NCBI RefSeq assembly: GCF_038618305.1
Contig: NZ_CP152017.1
Coordinates: 2,085,501 to 2,149,500, forward strand
Origin: Sporosarcina sp. FSL K6-2383
GTDB lineage: Bacteria; Bacillota; Bacilli; Bacillales_A; Planococcaceae
Direction: 5' to 3'
Length of the DNA: 64,000 bases
This document shows, piece after piece, positions 16,606-25,527 of the stretch (position 1 is the first letter of the stretch; every line of letters starts with the position of its first letter). The notes beneath the pieces are model-generated. The model ran no database searches. It saw only the letters and a program-made list of their open reading frames with translations, and was not told the DNA's origin. The position numbers and the translations under genes are program-made.

Positions 16606-17415
16606 ATGCGAGAAATACCAGTCATCGTGCAAACTGTCTTAGACGAATATATTACCTTGTTCCATGCTCGTTTACCAAATAGGCTTGAAGGTTTTTATTT
16701 ACAAGGCTCGATTGCATTGGATGCTTATGTGGAAAATTCAAGTGATATTGATTTTATTGCCATTATCAATCGGCGTTTGTCAGAGGGAGAGGCCGAGATA
16801 TTAGCTGAAATCCATAGGGGAATAGCAGGTACTTATCCAAAGCCAGAGATGGATGGCGTCTATTTGATGTGGGAGGATATTGGTGTAGTAGATGCTATAG
16901 ATACGAATTACCCTTATTATAATGAGGGTAAGTTGAGTTATGGAGCTCATTTTAACGCGATTACATGGTGGATATTGAAAAAGCATGGGATTAGCATGAT
17001 TGGTCCACAACCAACCGCGCTCAATTTTGAAATCGACCCACAGCATCTGGTTGAATATGTAGTGGAAAATATGAAGACGTACTGGGTAGGCCGGATTGAA
17101 AAAATCGAACAAGCCATGGAGAACATGTTTCAATTTACAACCGAGGAAATTGATGTTGAAATCGAATGGTCCGTTCTTGGCATTTTACGCCAATACTATA
17201 CGCTAAAGGAGCACGCTATTATTTCAAAACTGGGTGCTGGTGAATACGCTTTGCTCCATATGCCGGAGGAATGGCATCCGATTATAAAGGAAGCTATAGA
17301 TATTCGGAAAAGTGTGGATAGGGAGAGATTTCCTTCTGATAGGGAGCGAATGGACGCAACTTTGCTATTTTCGAAGTATATGATTGATTACTGCAACAGT
17401 CATCTTTCTTTTTAA
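16606..17415 (+). CDS. Nucleotidyltransferase, AadA/DUF4111-like
   Basis: This 269-residue protein has the Pol-beta nucleotidyltransferase signature LQGSIALDAYVENSSDIDFI (G-S plus D-x-D). An all-alpha C-terminal half follows, containing WSVLGILRQYYTLKEHAIIS. Relatives adenylylate streptomycin/spectinomycin (AadA), while many chromosomal members have no proven drug substrate. I start it at 16606, with GGGAGAG 6 bases upstream, rather than 16591, whose ATG overlaps the ribosome binding site. A terminator follows. Confidence 0.82.
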   Translation: MREIPVIVQTVLDEYITLFHARLPNRLEGFYLQGSIALDAYVENSSDIDFIAIINRRLSEGEAEILAEIHRGIAGTYPKPEMDGVYLMWEDIGVVDAIDTNYPYYNEGKLSYGAHFNAITWWILKKHGISMIGPQPTALNFEIDPQHLVEYVVENMKTYWVGRIEKIEQAMENMFQFTTEEIDVEIEWSVLGILRQYYTLKEHAIISKLGAGEYALLHMPEEWHPIIKEAIDIRKSVDRERFPSDRERMDATLLFSKYMIDYCNSHLSF

Positions 17416-17422
17416 AAAATTG

Positions 17423-17461
17423 GCCATCCCAACAGTCAGTGACTTAGGGGATGGCTCTTTT
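17423..17461 (+). terminator. Terminator after the nucleotidyltransferase
   Basis: GCCATCCC (17423-17430) pairs with GGGATGGC (17448-17455), followed by TCTTTTCTTA. Confidence 0.7.
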
Positions 17462-17474
17462 CTTAATTTGGATA

Positions 17475-17654
17475 CTACAACACCATACTCAATCGCGTTA
17501 GGATATCCCCCGAATTCTCATAGCTATGCGGCCTGTCAGCCTTAAATCGGATGGAATCACCACTTCTTACGGCATATGCTTCATCATTGACGCGAATCGT
17601 AAGCTCTTCGTCAAAAACCATTAACAACTCCTTGGTTCCTTCCACTTTTTTTAC
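17475..17654 (-). pseudogene. 3' remnant of a cupin-containing (XRE-cupin type) regulator
   Basis: Directly downstream of the RNase H gene on the minus strand, an open frame with no start reads VKKVEGTKELLMVFDEELTI, then VNDEAYAVRSGDSIRFKADR and PHSYENSGDILTRLSMVL before TAG at 17475. This is the second half of a small-barrel cupin as found at the C-terminus of XRE-cupin (PuuR-like) regulators. The DNA-binding half is missing, so it is a truncated gene whose break lies at the neighbour's stop codon. Confidence 0.65.
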
Positions 17655-17663
17655 TGGATGATG

Positions 17664-18326
17664 CTAATCCTCTACAATTTCACTCGTTGCAGTAATCGAG
17701 ATGTCGTGTAGTGCCTGTGTTGCTAAACGATCTGCTTCTGCGTTTCGTTTTCGCCCGACTAATTCGTATGTTGCTTGGATCTTGAGGTCTTTTAGTTTGG
17801 CTTCAATTCGGTCTGCCCACCTTGACAGGTTATTTTCTAGTGTCGGCCATTCCTCACTTAATTGGTTGATAACGACCTGTGAATCGCCAATAAATCGGAC
17901 GGGCAGATGATGGACATTCAATAGCTCAAGCTCCTGTAGACATAGATATAGCGCTGCGTATTCAGCTTCGTTATTTGATGTGAGTTCGACAGAAGGGGCA
18001 TTGCGCCGTAGCCTGTAAGACTTGCGGTTCTGGTCATAATAAATGACACAGCCCATCCCGGATTTGTTCGTCTCGCGGTCGAAGCCACCGTCGAAATAGA
18101 CTGTAATGTTATGTGGCTCCGTTTCAATTTCTTTCAAATAATGTCTCATCTCTTTAACCGTCCATATGGTATCGAGTTGGTCTGTAAATAGGATACTTTT
18201 GGCACGTCCAGTTCGCTCTATGTCTTCCGCAAATAGCAAAGCCTTTGATGCACGCATTTCTTCGGAGCGAAAAATAGTTTCTGTGCCTCTTGGTGTTTTA
18301 TAAGTCCATTCAATTAGAACATGCAT
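17664..18326 (-). CDS. RNase H-like protein with N-terminal extension (YpeP-like)
   Basis: This 220-residue protein has an N-terminal domain of about 70 residues (MHVLIEWTYKTPRGTETIFR...), then an RNase HI fold. The catalytic carboxylates are visible: Asp in ITVYFDGGFD, Glu in TSNNEAEYAALYL, Asp in VRFIGDSQVV and Asp in NAEADRLATQAL. Family members cleave the RNA of RNA-DNA hybrids. Bacillus homologues (YpeP/YpdQ) have weak or undetected activity. GAGGAGGAATTGCG gives a strong ribosome binding site. Confidence 0.87.
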   Translation of the reverse strand: MHVLIEWTYKTPRGTETIFRSEEMRASKALLFAEDIERTGRAKSILFTDQLDTIWTVKEMRHYLKEIETEPHNITVYFDGGFDRETNKSGMGCVIYYDQNRKSYRLRRNAPSVELTSNNEAEYAALYLCLQELELLNVHHLPVRFIGDSQVVINQLSEEWPTLENNLSRWADRIEAKLKDLKIQATYELVGRKRNAEADRLATQALHDISITATSEIVED

Positions 18327-18590
18327 CGCAATTCCTCCTCGTATAGTCGTGCATCTACGAATTTAGCTTCTTTCAATTATATCCAAAGCTAGCCGTTTCT
18401 AAAAATAATATCGCTCCCAATGAATGTTAGTTTTATTCCTGTCTTCAGAGGGGGGGTTATAAAGCAAAGGTTTAAAAAGTTCGAAGTCAAATTGCTAGAT
18501 TTCAAGGTAATGGGTATGCTAGAATAACTTCTTGTCGTCCATAGTAAATAGATAGACACAAAAAAGAAAACAACTTGGAGGAAAGTCATA

Positions 18591-19235
18591 ATGAATATTT
18601 TAGTAATCAAAGCAAATAACCGCCCAGCTTCAGAAGCAATCTCAAGCAAAATGTATGAAACATTTATGGAAAACATCCAGAATGCAAAGGATCTTAACAT
18701 CACTACGTTTGACGTTTTTGCAGAAGATATGCCTTACTTCGGTCAAGACTTGTTCAACGCATTTGGAAAAATGCAAAACGGTGAACAACTATCTGACCTT
18801 GAGAAACGCCTTGTTGCGGCTAAACAAAAAGCAATGGACGCTTTAACTGCTGCTGATGTAGTTGTTTTCGCATTCCCATTGTGGAACCTAACAATTCCAG
18901 CACCACTACAAACATTTATTGATTATGTATATCAAGCAGGATATGCATTTAAATATAGCGCTGAAGGTCAAATGATCAGCCTGATGACAGAGAAAAAAGC
19001 AATCCTTCTCAATGCACGTGGCGGTATCTACTCAACACCTGAAATGGCACCAATGGAAATGTCGGCAACGTATATGCGTAATGTATTTGGCGGCGTGTTC
19101 GGTATGTCGGTTGAAGAAGTTATCATTGAAGGGCATAATGCTATGCCAGATCAAGCAGAACAAATCGTTGCACAAGGCCTTGAAAAAGTAGCTGAAGTCG
19201 CAAAAGCATTGGCTGCTCAACCGGCTACTGTATAA
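18591..19235 (+). CDS. azoR: FMN-dependent NADH-azoreductase
   Basis: This 214-residue flavodoxin-like enzyme reduces quinones and azo compounds with NADH. MNILVIKANNRPASEAISSK is the FMN phosphate loop, FAFPLWNLTIPAPLQTFIDY the conserved FMN contact, and ARGGIYSTPEMAPMEMSATY the second flavin loop. The length is normal. TTGGAGGAAAG precedes the ATG. TGCTAGAAT about 65 bases upstream could be an extended -10. It is monocistronic with its own terminator. The next genes (Rrf2 regulator, LLM enzymes) are also redox-related, but co-regulation is only inferred. Confidence 0.92.
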   Translation: MNILVIKANNRPASEAISSKMYETFMENIQNAKDLNITTFDVFAEDMPYFGQDLFNAFGKMQNGEQLSDLEKRLVAAKQKAMDALTAADVVVFAFPLWNLTIPAPLQTFIDYVYQAGYAFKYSAEGQMISLMTEKKAILLNARGGIYSTPEMAPMEMSATYMRNVFGGVFGMSVEEVIIEGHNAMPDQAEQIVAQGLEKVAEVAKALAAQPATV

Positions 19236-19259
19236 GAATATAAGTAAATAAGCTCAGTC

Positions 19260-19296
19260 AATCCCTTCGTGAAATTTAAGCGAGGGGATTTTTTTG
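19260..19296 (+). terminator. Terminator of azoR
   Basis: AATCCCTTCG (19260-19269) pairs with CGAGGGGATT (19281-19290, one G-U), followed by TTTTTG. Confidence 0.8.
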
Positions 19297-19366
19297 TATG
19301 TGTATATAGAAATTAAAGAATTGGAAAGAGGTAATTTTCTGACTGCTAACAGATAAGACAAAAAGT

Positions 19367-19395
19367 TTTACTTTTAGATTTCGATAAGTTAAACT
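19367..19395 (+). promoter_or_regulatory. Probable promoter of the rrf2-LLM-hslO unit
   Basis: TTTACT (19367-19372), 17-base spacing, TAAACT (19390-19395). Each hexamer is close to the sigma-A consensus. The palindrome at 19392-19424 overlaps the -10 and the expected start site. Confidence 0.45.
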
Positions 19396-19424
19396 AACCT
19401 GGATAATTAATATCCAGGTTAGTT
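19392..19424. promoter_or_regulatory. Perfect palindromic operator candidate
   Basis: AACTAACCTGGATA (19392-19405) and TATCCAGGTTAGTT (19411-19424) are perfect 14-bp inverted arms with a 5-base centre. No T-run follows. The position over the promoter of an Rrf2-family gene suggests an autoregulatory binding site. Confidence 0.6.
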
Positions 19425-19471
19425 GTGCACGAGAAATACTAAAAATATCTTTTGAAAAGGGGGTGGGCATC

Positions 19472-19951
19472 ATGCAAATGAAAACAGGTGTTGAACAGTC
19501 AGTCTACGCTATTCTAATCCTAAATATGTTGCCAGATCGAGCGGTATTACCAGGAGAAGTAATAAGCCAACAGTTGGGAACCTCACCGACTTATTTTCAA
19601 AAACTGTTGAGAAAACTAGTGAGTGCAGATTTAATTACCTCTGTTGCAGGCGTAAAGGGTGGGTTTAAGTTAAAGAAAAAACCTGAAGAGATTCGAGTAT
19701 ATGATGTTTATCTTGCCATAGAAGGTCAACAATCTCTTTATTCTCCGAGTGGGATTCTCGATGACATGCTTGAACTGGAAAAAGAAGAAGAATGCTGTTT
19801 GTTGACGGATTTAATGGATGAAGCTGAATCAACTTGGAAAACGGTGTTGAAGCGTGAAACCATTGCATCTCTCTACACCGAAACAACGAATCGTTTTCCT
19901 GGAAAAATGGATGGATTGAAAGAATGGGTAAAAGAAAGAATGGTTTTATAA
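19472..19951 (+). CDS. Rrf2-family transcriptional regulator
   Basis: This 159-residue protein has the Rrf2 winged helix at residues 5-85, with SVYAILILNMLPDRAVLPGE, a recognition helix SPTYFQKLLRKLVSADLI and wing VAGVKGGFKLKK. The usual three Cys that bind an Fe-S cluster are not present in canonical spacing. A CC pair occurs near residue 110 (EEECCLLTDLM), so the sensor could be thiol-based. The ATG at 19472 follows AAAGGGGG; a GTG at 19463 is in frame. It heads a unit of flavin oxidoreductases and Hsp33, consistent with redox or electrophile sensing (inference). Confidence 0.85.
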   Translation: MQMKTGVEQSVYAILILNMLPDRAVLPGEVISQQLGTSPTYFQKLLRKLVSADLITSVAGVKGGFKLKKKPEEIRVYDVYLAIEGQQSLYSPSGILDDMLELEKEEECCLLTDLMDEAESTWKTVLKRETIASLYTETTNRFPGKMDGLKEWVKERMVL

Positions 19952-19971
19952 GGAAATAGGAGAGTCAATAT

Positions 19972-20919
19972 ATGAATAATTTTCAAACACATCATGGTTT
20001 TGCAGGAACTTTTAAAAACAATGCATTAACGCTGGGGCTATTCTTTCCTTTGGAGTCTTATAAAGGAAGCTTCCCAAGGATGGATTTGGATGAGCAAATG
20101 CTACTTGCGAAAAAAGCGGAAAGTCTAGGGTTCGCCTCCTTATTTGTTAGAGATTCTCCACTTTACGATTCGAATTTTGGTGATGTTGGAGCACTATACG
20201 ATCCATGGGTCTTTCTTGCGTACGTAGCAGCACATACGGAGCGGATTGCACTCGGTACTTCGAGTATTGTGACGACATTACGTCATCCGCTTCACGTAGC
20301 GAAGTCAGCTGCCTCACTGGATACAATATCTAGTCAGCGATTGCTAGTAGGTGTTGCAACGGGTGACCGGCCTATTGAATTCCCGGTATTTAAAGTGGAT
20401 GTTAACGAAAAAGCAGCGTTATTTAGAGAATCTATAGGCGTAATGAAAAAAGTCTGGCAAGAATCATTTCCACATATTCAGACTGAACGTGTTGACATGC
20501 TTCAAGGTGATATTGTTCCCAAACCAATGTTATCGGACATTCCGATTTTAGGTACAGGGTATTCTGGCCAAACGATTGAATGGCTAGCCAAGCATACAGA
20601 TGGTTGGTTATTTTATTCCCAAGGAGTTAATGAGCAGCGTGAACTTGTTAAAAAATGGCGAGAAGCAGCTGGGGGATTCAAACCGTTTGCGCAAGCTTTG
20701 GCAATAGACTTATCAGAGAATCCAAATGAAGCACCCAAACCGATACAGGGTGGATTTAGATCGGGTTATAAGTTTTTAATCGATTATTTGCATGCTTACC
20801 AGGATGCCGGCGTAAATCATGTCATGTTTGGTTTGAAAAATAGTAAGCGCCCGGCAGCAGAAGTGATTCAAGAATTAGGCGAATATGTGGTGCCTCATTT
20901 CTCTACAAATACACGATGA
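19972..20919 (+). CDS. LLM-class flavin-dependent oxidoreductase
   Basis: This 315-residue protein has the luciferase-like monooxygenase TIM barrel. Evidence includes LTLGLFFPLESYKGSFPRMD, EQMLLAKKAESLGFASLFVRD, LGTSSIVTTLRHPLHVAKSA and TISSQRLLVGVATGDRPIEF. Such enzymes use reduced FMN (or F420) to oxidise organic substrates. The substrate is unknown. The gene begins 20 bases after the Rrf2 gene and is probably its target. The opening residues MNNFQTHHGFAGTF are atypical, giving a short N-terminal extension. Confidence 0.85.
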   Translation: MNNFQTHHGFAGTFKNNALTLGLFFPLESYKGSFPRMDLDEQMLLAKKAESLGFASLFVRDSPLYDSNFGDVGALYDPWVFLAYVAAHTERIALGTSSIVTTLRHPLHVAKSAASLDTISSQRLLVGVATGDRPIEFPVFKVDVNEKAALFRESIGVMKKVWQESFPHIQTERVDMLQGDIVPKPMLSDIPILGTGYSGQTIEWLAKHTDGWLFYSQGVNEQRELVKKWREAAGGFKPFAQALAIDLSENPNEAPKPIQGGFRSGYKFLIDYLHAYQDAGVNHVMFGLKNSKRPAAEVIQELGEYVVPHFSTNTR

Positions 20920-20935
20920 AAGAAGTGGCATATAG

Positions 20936-21157
20936 ATGATTAAAGGATTAGATCGCATTAATGAATTAGCAAAAAAACAGCGACAAGAAGGTTTGACCAA
21001 TGCTGAAATGGTTGAACAAACGGTGTTGCAACAAGATTACTTACGAGAAATTCGAGGACAGGTTCTCAATACCGTTTCGGGCATAACTGTACTGGATCCA
21101 CTTGGAAATGATGTAACACCAGAAAAAGTACAGCAGGAAAGGAAGTTAACGACATGA
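20936..21157 (+). CDS. DUF896 family protein
   Basis: This 73-residue protein reads IKGLDRINELAKKQRQEGLT then EQTVLQQDYLREIRGQVLNT, the two-helix UPF0291/DUF896 (YnzC-like) pattern. Its function is unknown; structures show a helical hairpin. The stop overlaps the start of the next gene by 4 bases (ATGA), so translation is coupled to an LLM enzyme, an unusual neighbourhood for this family. Confidence 0.9.
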   Translation: MIKGLDRINELAKKQRQEGLTNAEMVEQTVLQQDYLREIRGQVLNTVSGITVLDPLGNDVTPEKVQQERKLTT

Positions 21158-22146
21158 GGTTAAGTGTTTTGGATCAGGCGCCCATTACAAAGGGCAATAC
21201 TGCAGCAGGTGCTTTGAAAAAAGCAGAAGAATTGGCTGTTTTGGCAGACGAACTAGGCTATCGTCGTATGTGGATGGCAGAGCATCATGGGACAGATACC
21301 TTTGCAAGTTCAGCTCCTGAGGTGACAGCGGCACATTTAGCGGCCAAGACGAAACAAATTCGGATTGGTACTGGTGGCACGATGATGATGCATTATTCTC
21401 CGTTAAAATTGGCTGAAGTATTTAAAACATTGAGTGCCTTCTCACCAGGCCGTATTGATTTTGGTGTGGGTCGAGCTCCCGGAGGGGATAATGATTCCAT
21501 CTATGCTCTATCTGAAGGGCGTCCTCCAATGGTCAACAATATGTATGAAAAATTTTCCATAGCCTTGCAATTAATCAACGATGAAGTGCCAGGCGATCGT
21601 CTATACAATAAAACAATTGCTACGCCATCTCAAGTTGTTTTGCCTGAAGCTTGGCTATTAGGTTCGAGTGGCAATAGTGCCATTCAAGCAGGGCGTATGG
21701 GCGTTGGCTATTCCTTTGCACAGTTTTTTAACGGCCAGCTATCTGAGTCGATTTTGGGGGCTTATAAGAAGAACTTTCAACCTTCACCGTTTTTGGAGAA
21801 ACCGGAAATCAATGTTACTTATATGGTGACGACGGCAGAAACAAGAGAAGAAGCTGAGTTTGAGGCAAAACCTCAAGATATTTGGCGTTTACTGTTTATG
21901 ACAGGCAGAATCGGGACAGTTTTGACGCCGGAAGAAGCGCGAGATTATCCGTTGACAGAAATGGACCGAATGATGATTCAAGAGAGTCGTAAAATCCACT
22001 TAGTAGGATCTTCGAAAGAAATTGCAACACGATTACAGCAAGAGCAAGAACGTTATGGATTTGAGGAAGCAATGATTTGTAGTATTCCTCATTCTCAAGA
22101 GAAGCGTTTGAATGTATATCGCTTACTGGCACAGGAGTTATTGTAG
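21154..22146 (+). CDS. LLM-class flavin-dependent oxidoreductase (YhbW-like group)
   Basis: This 330-residue single-domain luciferase-like protein has RLSVLDQAPITKGNTAAGAL, YRRMWMAEHHGTDTFASSAP, IGTGGTMMMHYSPLKLAEVF and PGRIDFGVGRAPGGD. The MAEHH and GRAPGG motifs are typical of the large group that includes B. subtilis YhbW. It probably binds FMN, and the substrate is unknown. It overlaps the DUF896 gene by 4 bases. It is only distantly related to the other LLM enzyme in the same unit. Confidence 0.88.
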   Translation: MRLSVLDQAPITKGNTAAGALKKAEELAVLADELGYRRMWMAEHHGTDTFASSAPEVTAAHLAAKTKQIRIGTGGTMMMHYSPLKLAEVFKTLSAFSPGRIDFGVGRAPGGDNDSIYALSEGRPPMVNNMYEKFSIALQLINDEVPGDRLYNKTIATPSQVVLPEAWLLGSSGNSAIQAGRMGVGYSFAQFFNGQLSESILGAYKKNFQPSPFLEKPEINVTYMVTTAETREEAEFEAKPQDIWRLLFMTGRIGTVLTPEEARDYPLTEMDRMMIQESRKIHLVGSSKEIATRLQQEQERYGFEEAMICSIPHSQEKRLNVYRLLAQELL

Positions 22147-22167
22147 GAAAAGAGAGGAAGAATAGAA

Positions 22168-23046
22168 ATGAAAGATTATTTAGTAAAAGCAACTGCTTAT
22201 AACAATCAAGTACGGGCCTATGCGGCAATTACTACAGAAACTGTCGGAGAAGCGGAGCGTCGCCATCAAACATGGCCAACTGCATCTGCAGCACTTGGGC
22301 GCTCGATGACAGCTGGTGTCATACTCGGTGCTATGCTGAAGGGCGAAGAGAAAATATCGATAAAAATTAACGGTGGCGGTCCAATCGGCACGATTTTGGT
22401 CGATGCAAACACCAAAGGAGAAGTGAGGGGCTATGTGACAAATCCCCAAACTCATTTTGATTTAAATGATCAAGGTAAATTAGACGTGAAAAGGGCTGTT
22501 GGAACAGATGGACTACTTACAGTATCAAAGGATATTGGATTACAACAGCCCTTTGTTGGCTATGTACCTCTTGTGTCAGGTGAGTTAGGCGAGGATTTCA
22601 CATCATATATTGTCCATTCAGAGCAAGTACCTTCCTCAGTAGGAGTAGGTGTTTTAGTCAATCCAGATCAAACGATTCAAGCGGCAGGGGGCTTTATCAT
22701 TCAATTGATGCCTGGAACAGACGATGCTACCATCCAGATGATTGAAGAACGTTTGAAAGATATCACACCTATTTCATCAATGGTGGAGCAGGGAATGACA
22801 CCTGAACAAATACTCGAACAAGTATTAGGTGCCGGAAATGTGAAATTTTTAGAGAAAGTTACTGTCCAATTCCAATGTCAATGCTCCGAAGAGAGAATTT
22901 CAAATGCCATTATTAGTTTAGGCAACGCCGAGATTCAAGATATGATTCAGACGGACGGACAGGCAGAAGCACAATGTCATTTTTGTAATGAAAACTATCA
23001 TTTCTCGAAACAGGATCTAGAGTTATTAATGGAAGCGGCAGTTTAA
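22168..23046 (+). CDS. hslO: Redox-regulated chaperone Hsp33
   Basis: This 292-residue holdase is switched on by oxidation. The C-terminal zinc centre is intact: [10 protein letters not shown] (CxC) and [12 protein letters not shown] (CxxC). The N-terminal body has [20 protein letters not shown] and [20 protein letters not shown]. Under hypochlorite or peroxide plus heat the four Cys release zinc and form disulfides, activating the chaperone. GAGAGGAAG lies upstream. It closes the Rrf2-LLM unit, which strengthens the redox theme. Confidence 0.96.
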   Translation: MKDYLVKATAYNNQVRAYAAITTETVGEAERRHQTWPTASAALGRSMTAGVILGAMLKGEEKISIKINGGGPIGTILVDANTKGEVRGYVTNPQTHFDLNDQGKLDVKRAVGTDGLLTVSKDIGLQQPFVGYVPLVSGELGEDFTSYIVHSEQVPSSVGVGVLVNPDQTIQAAGGFIIQLMPGTDDATIQMIEERLKDITPISSMVEQGMTPEQILEQVLGAGNVKFLEKVTVQFQCQCSEERISNAIISLGNAEIQDMIQTDGQAEAQCHFCNENYHFSKQDLELLMEAAV

Positions 23047-23067
23047 GTGAATACTTCAACAGATAAT

Positions 23068-23116
23068 ATGAAAGAAGCTAGGTTCATATCTGAGAACCTA
23101 GCTTCTTTCATTTTTC
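23068..23116. terminator. Bidirectional terminator between hslO and glnA
   Basis: Perfect 18-bp arms lie at 23068-23085 (ATGAAAGAAGCTAGGTTC) and 23094-23111, followed by TTTTTC on the plus strand. The convergent glnA stop lies 2 bases past the T-run. Confidence 0.85.
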
Positions 23117-23117
23117 A

Positions 23118-24455
23118 TTAATACATCTTCATATAATGTTCAACTTCCCAAGGGTGTACAGTAATTCGATAACTCTCCCATTCTACTTTCTTTTCTTCCA
23201 TAAAATTCTCAAAGATATGCTTGCCAAGTGCCTCTTGAATAACGTCATCTTTGCCGAGTGCGATAAGCGCGTGGTCAAGGTCCGTCGGTAATGTACCGAT
23301 ACCGAGTTCTTTCAGCTCAGAAGGCTTCATCTCGTAAATATTACGATCAATAGGCTTTGGTGGTGTGAGTTTACGTTTGATGCCGTCTAGGCCAGCTTTT
23401 AGGATCGCAGCCATTGCAAGATAAGGATTCGCAGCGGAGTCAACGGAACGAACTTCAATACGTGTGCTAATCCCTCGAGATGCTGGAATCCGAATAAGTG
23501 GGCTACGGTTTTGAGCGGACCAAGCGATATAGCAGGGTGCCTCATAGCCCGGGACGAGCCGTTTGTATGAGTTGACGGTCGGATTCGTCACAGCTGTAAA
23601 ACCAGGAACATGTTCGAGAATACCAGCCATGAATTGATAAGCAGTTTGACTCAGCTTCAGTTCACCTGCTTCATCAACGAAGGCATTGTTGCCATCTTTA
23701 AATAGGGATACGTTGCAATGCATACCTGAGCCATTGACGCCGAAAATTGGTTTAGGCATGAATGTTGCGTGCAAGCCATGTTTACGTGCAATGGTTTTGA
23801 CTACAAGTTTGAACGTCTGGATGTTGTCACAGGCAGTCAGTACATCTGCATATTTAAAGTCAATTTCATGCTGTCCAGGTGCGCATTCATGGTGAGAGGC
23901 TTCCACTTCAAAGCCCATTTCCTCAAGCTCCAGTACGATATCACGTCGACAATTTTCCCCAAGATCCATAGGGGATAGGTCGAAATAACCCCCATTGTCG
24001 TTTAATTCCATTGTGGGTTGCTTATTGTCATCAAGCTTGAAAAGGAAGAATTCTGGCTCTGGTCCGAGATTGAAGTCTGTGAACCCAAGCTCCTTCATTT
24101 CCTTCAATATACGTTTTAAATTACCGCGGGGATCTCCTGCAAATGGTAATCCGTTAGCAAGCGATACATCGCAGATGAGTCGTGCAACCCTACCTTTACC
24201 TGATGGCCAAGGAAATACCATCCATGTGTTAAGGTCAGGTATAAGGTACATATCCGATTCTTCGATTCGAACAAATCCTTCAATAGATGACCCATCAAAC
24301 ATCATCTTATTATCTAGTGCCTTTTCGAGCTGGCTGATGGGAATCTCTACGTTTTTTATCATTCCTAAAATATCCGTGAATTGTAAGCGGACAAAATTTA
24401 CGTTGTCATCCTTTACAAATTTTCGAATGTCTTCTTTGGTGTAATTCCTCATCAT
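23118..24455 (-). CDS. glnA: Glutamine synthetase, type I (GSI-alpha)
   Basis: This 445-residue enzyme makes glutamine from glutamate, ammonia and ATP. The signatures are [19 protein letters not shown], the ATP-site [18 protein letters not shown], and [13 protein letters not shown]. No adenylylation-loop Tyr is evident and the length fits the Bacillus feedback-inhibited type. I start it at 24455 because TAAGGAGAG lies 5 bases upstream; a longer ATG start would translate through that site. Unlike B. subtilis, no glnR precedes it, and no clear GlnR/TnrA box was found in the 270-base upstream gap. Confidence 0.96.
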   Translation of the reverse strand: MMRNYTKEDIRKFVKDDNVNFVRLQFTDILGMIKNVEIPISQLEKALDNKMMFDGSSIEGFVRIEESDMYLIPDLNTWMVFPWPSGKGRVARLICDVSLANGLPFAGDPRGNLKRILKEMKELGFTDFNLGPEPEFFLFKLDDNKQPTMELNDNGGYFDLSPMDLGENCRRDIVLELEEMGFEVEASHHECAPGQHEIDFKYADVLTACDNIQTFKLVVKTIARKHGLHATFMPKPIFGVNGSGMHCNVSLFKDGNNAFVDEAGELKLSQTAYQFMAGILEHVPGFTAVTNPTVNSYKRLVPGYEAPCYIAWSAQNRSPLIRIPASRGISTRIEVRSVDSAANPYLAMAAILKAGLDGIKRKLTPPKPIDRNIYEMKPSELKELGIGTLPTDLDHALIALGKDDVIQEALGKHIFENFMEEKKVEWESYRITVHPWEVEHYMKMY

Positions 24456-24733
24456 GCCACTCTCCTTAATCGTCATTTAGTATGAAAGCTTACATACTAT
24501 TTTTTTATAATAAAGCAAAGTGTATTCCATTAACAAGAACTTTTTAACATTTTATTGAAATTTTTTTTCGAAATATAGATTCCCTATTGTTAAACAAATA
24601 TTCATTGTTTGGCAACAGAGTATCTTTTTATTTATTTGGAATGTTTGTTTTTCCTAGTTTCAGGGCAATACTTGGTCAAACAAATGAGTGATAGCAGATT
24701 AGAAGTTGTCACAAGACTGTAAAGGAGAGATTT

Positions 24734-25474
24734 ATGTTGAAGAAAATAAAGATTCTTTTGCTAGCAATGTTTCTTGTAGTTTCGACCTACTCGGCCGCAT
24801 CGGCATCGGCTCTTTCAACTTCGTTTATACAAGGAGAAGAGTATATGCTTTTACACTTACTTTCAGATGATACAAGCTCACAAGAAAATGAAGAACCTTT
24901 TCGGGATTATCTCGTGGCAGATGATTTTGTGGACTTACAACCAGAGCCGGACATATATACGGTTAACCAAGGAGATAACTTATATCGGATTGCGCGTAAT
25001 CATGATATATCGTTAAGCTCACTCATGGATTGGAATGATTTGACTGGATCTTTAATTCACCCTGGAGATGAATTAATTGTCAGTGGAGAAGAGGTGGCGG
25101 ATGAAGTAGTTGTACCAGTGTTAAGAAATGTACAAACAGCTGTCGTTCCGCCACAAACGCAATCTGTTTACGATAATAACGATGGTAAAGAGTTACTTGT
25201 GACAGCAACAGCTTATACCGCTTACTGCGAAGGTTGTTCCGGCACAACAGCCTATGGTATTGACCTACGTGCGAATCCCAATCATAAGGTGATCGCAGTC
25301 GATCCGAGGGTGATTCCGCTTGGGACAAAAGTGTGGGTGGAAGGGTATGGGGAAGCGATTGCTGGCGATACGGGTGGAGCCATTAAAGGGAATAAAATCG
25401 ATGTATTTATCCCGTCTTATAATCAAGCAATGGAGTGGGGCGTTAAGAAAGTGAAAATGAAAGTACTAAATTAG
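24734..25474 (+). CDS. Secreted LysM + 3D-domain cell-wall protein
   Basis: This 246-residue protein has a signal peptide (MLKKIKILLLAMFLVVSTYSAASASA). One LysM domain lies near residues 74-116 (YTVNQGDNLYRIARNHDISL ... IHPGDELIV). A C-terminal 3D domain (about 155-245) contains VTATAYTAYCEGCSGTTAYG and PLGTKVWVEGYG ... AGDTGGAIKGNKIDVF, with the three conserved Asp. The layout is that of B. subtilis YocH/YabE-like muralytic proteins, so a peptidoglycan lytic role is likely. AAAGGAGAG precedes the ATG. Confidence 0.88.
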   Translation: MLKKIKILLLAMFLVVSTYSAASASALSTSFIQGEEYMLLHLLSDDTSSQENEEPFRDYLVADDFVDLQPEPDIYTVNQGDNLYRIARNHDISLSSLMDWNDLTGSLIHPGDELIVSGEEVADEVVVPVLRNVQTAVVPPQTQSVYDNNDGKELLVTATAYTAYCEGCSGTTAYGIDLRANPNHKVIAVDPRVIPLGTKVWVEGYGEAIAGDTGGAIKGNKIDVFIPSYNQAMEWGVKKVKMKVLN

Positions 25475-25482
25475 AAAAAAAG

Positions 25483-25520
25483 TGCCTTCCCAACAATCAA
25501 ATAAGATTGTTGGGAAGGCA
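25483..25520. terminator. Terminator shared by the 3D protein gene and the polyamine operon
   Basis: TGCCTTCCCAACAATC (25483-25498) and GATTGTTGGGAAGGCA (25505-25520) are perfect 16-bp arms. The seven-T run is on the minus strand, so it chiefly ends the polyamine operon. Confidence 0.88.
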
Positions 25521-25527
25521 TTTACTG

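Noticed and set aside
24456..24733. GlnR/TnrA operator upstream of glnA
   Set aside because: A/T-rich partial matches to TGTNA-N7-TNACA occur, but none fits the consensus well enough to report.
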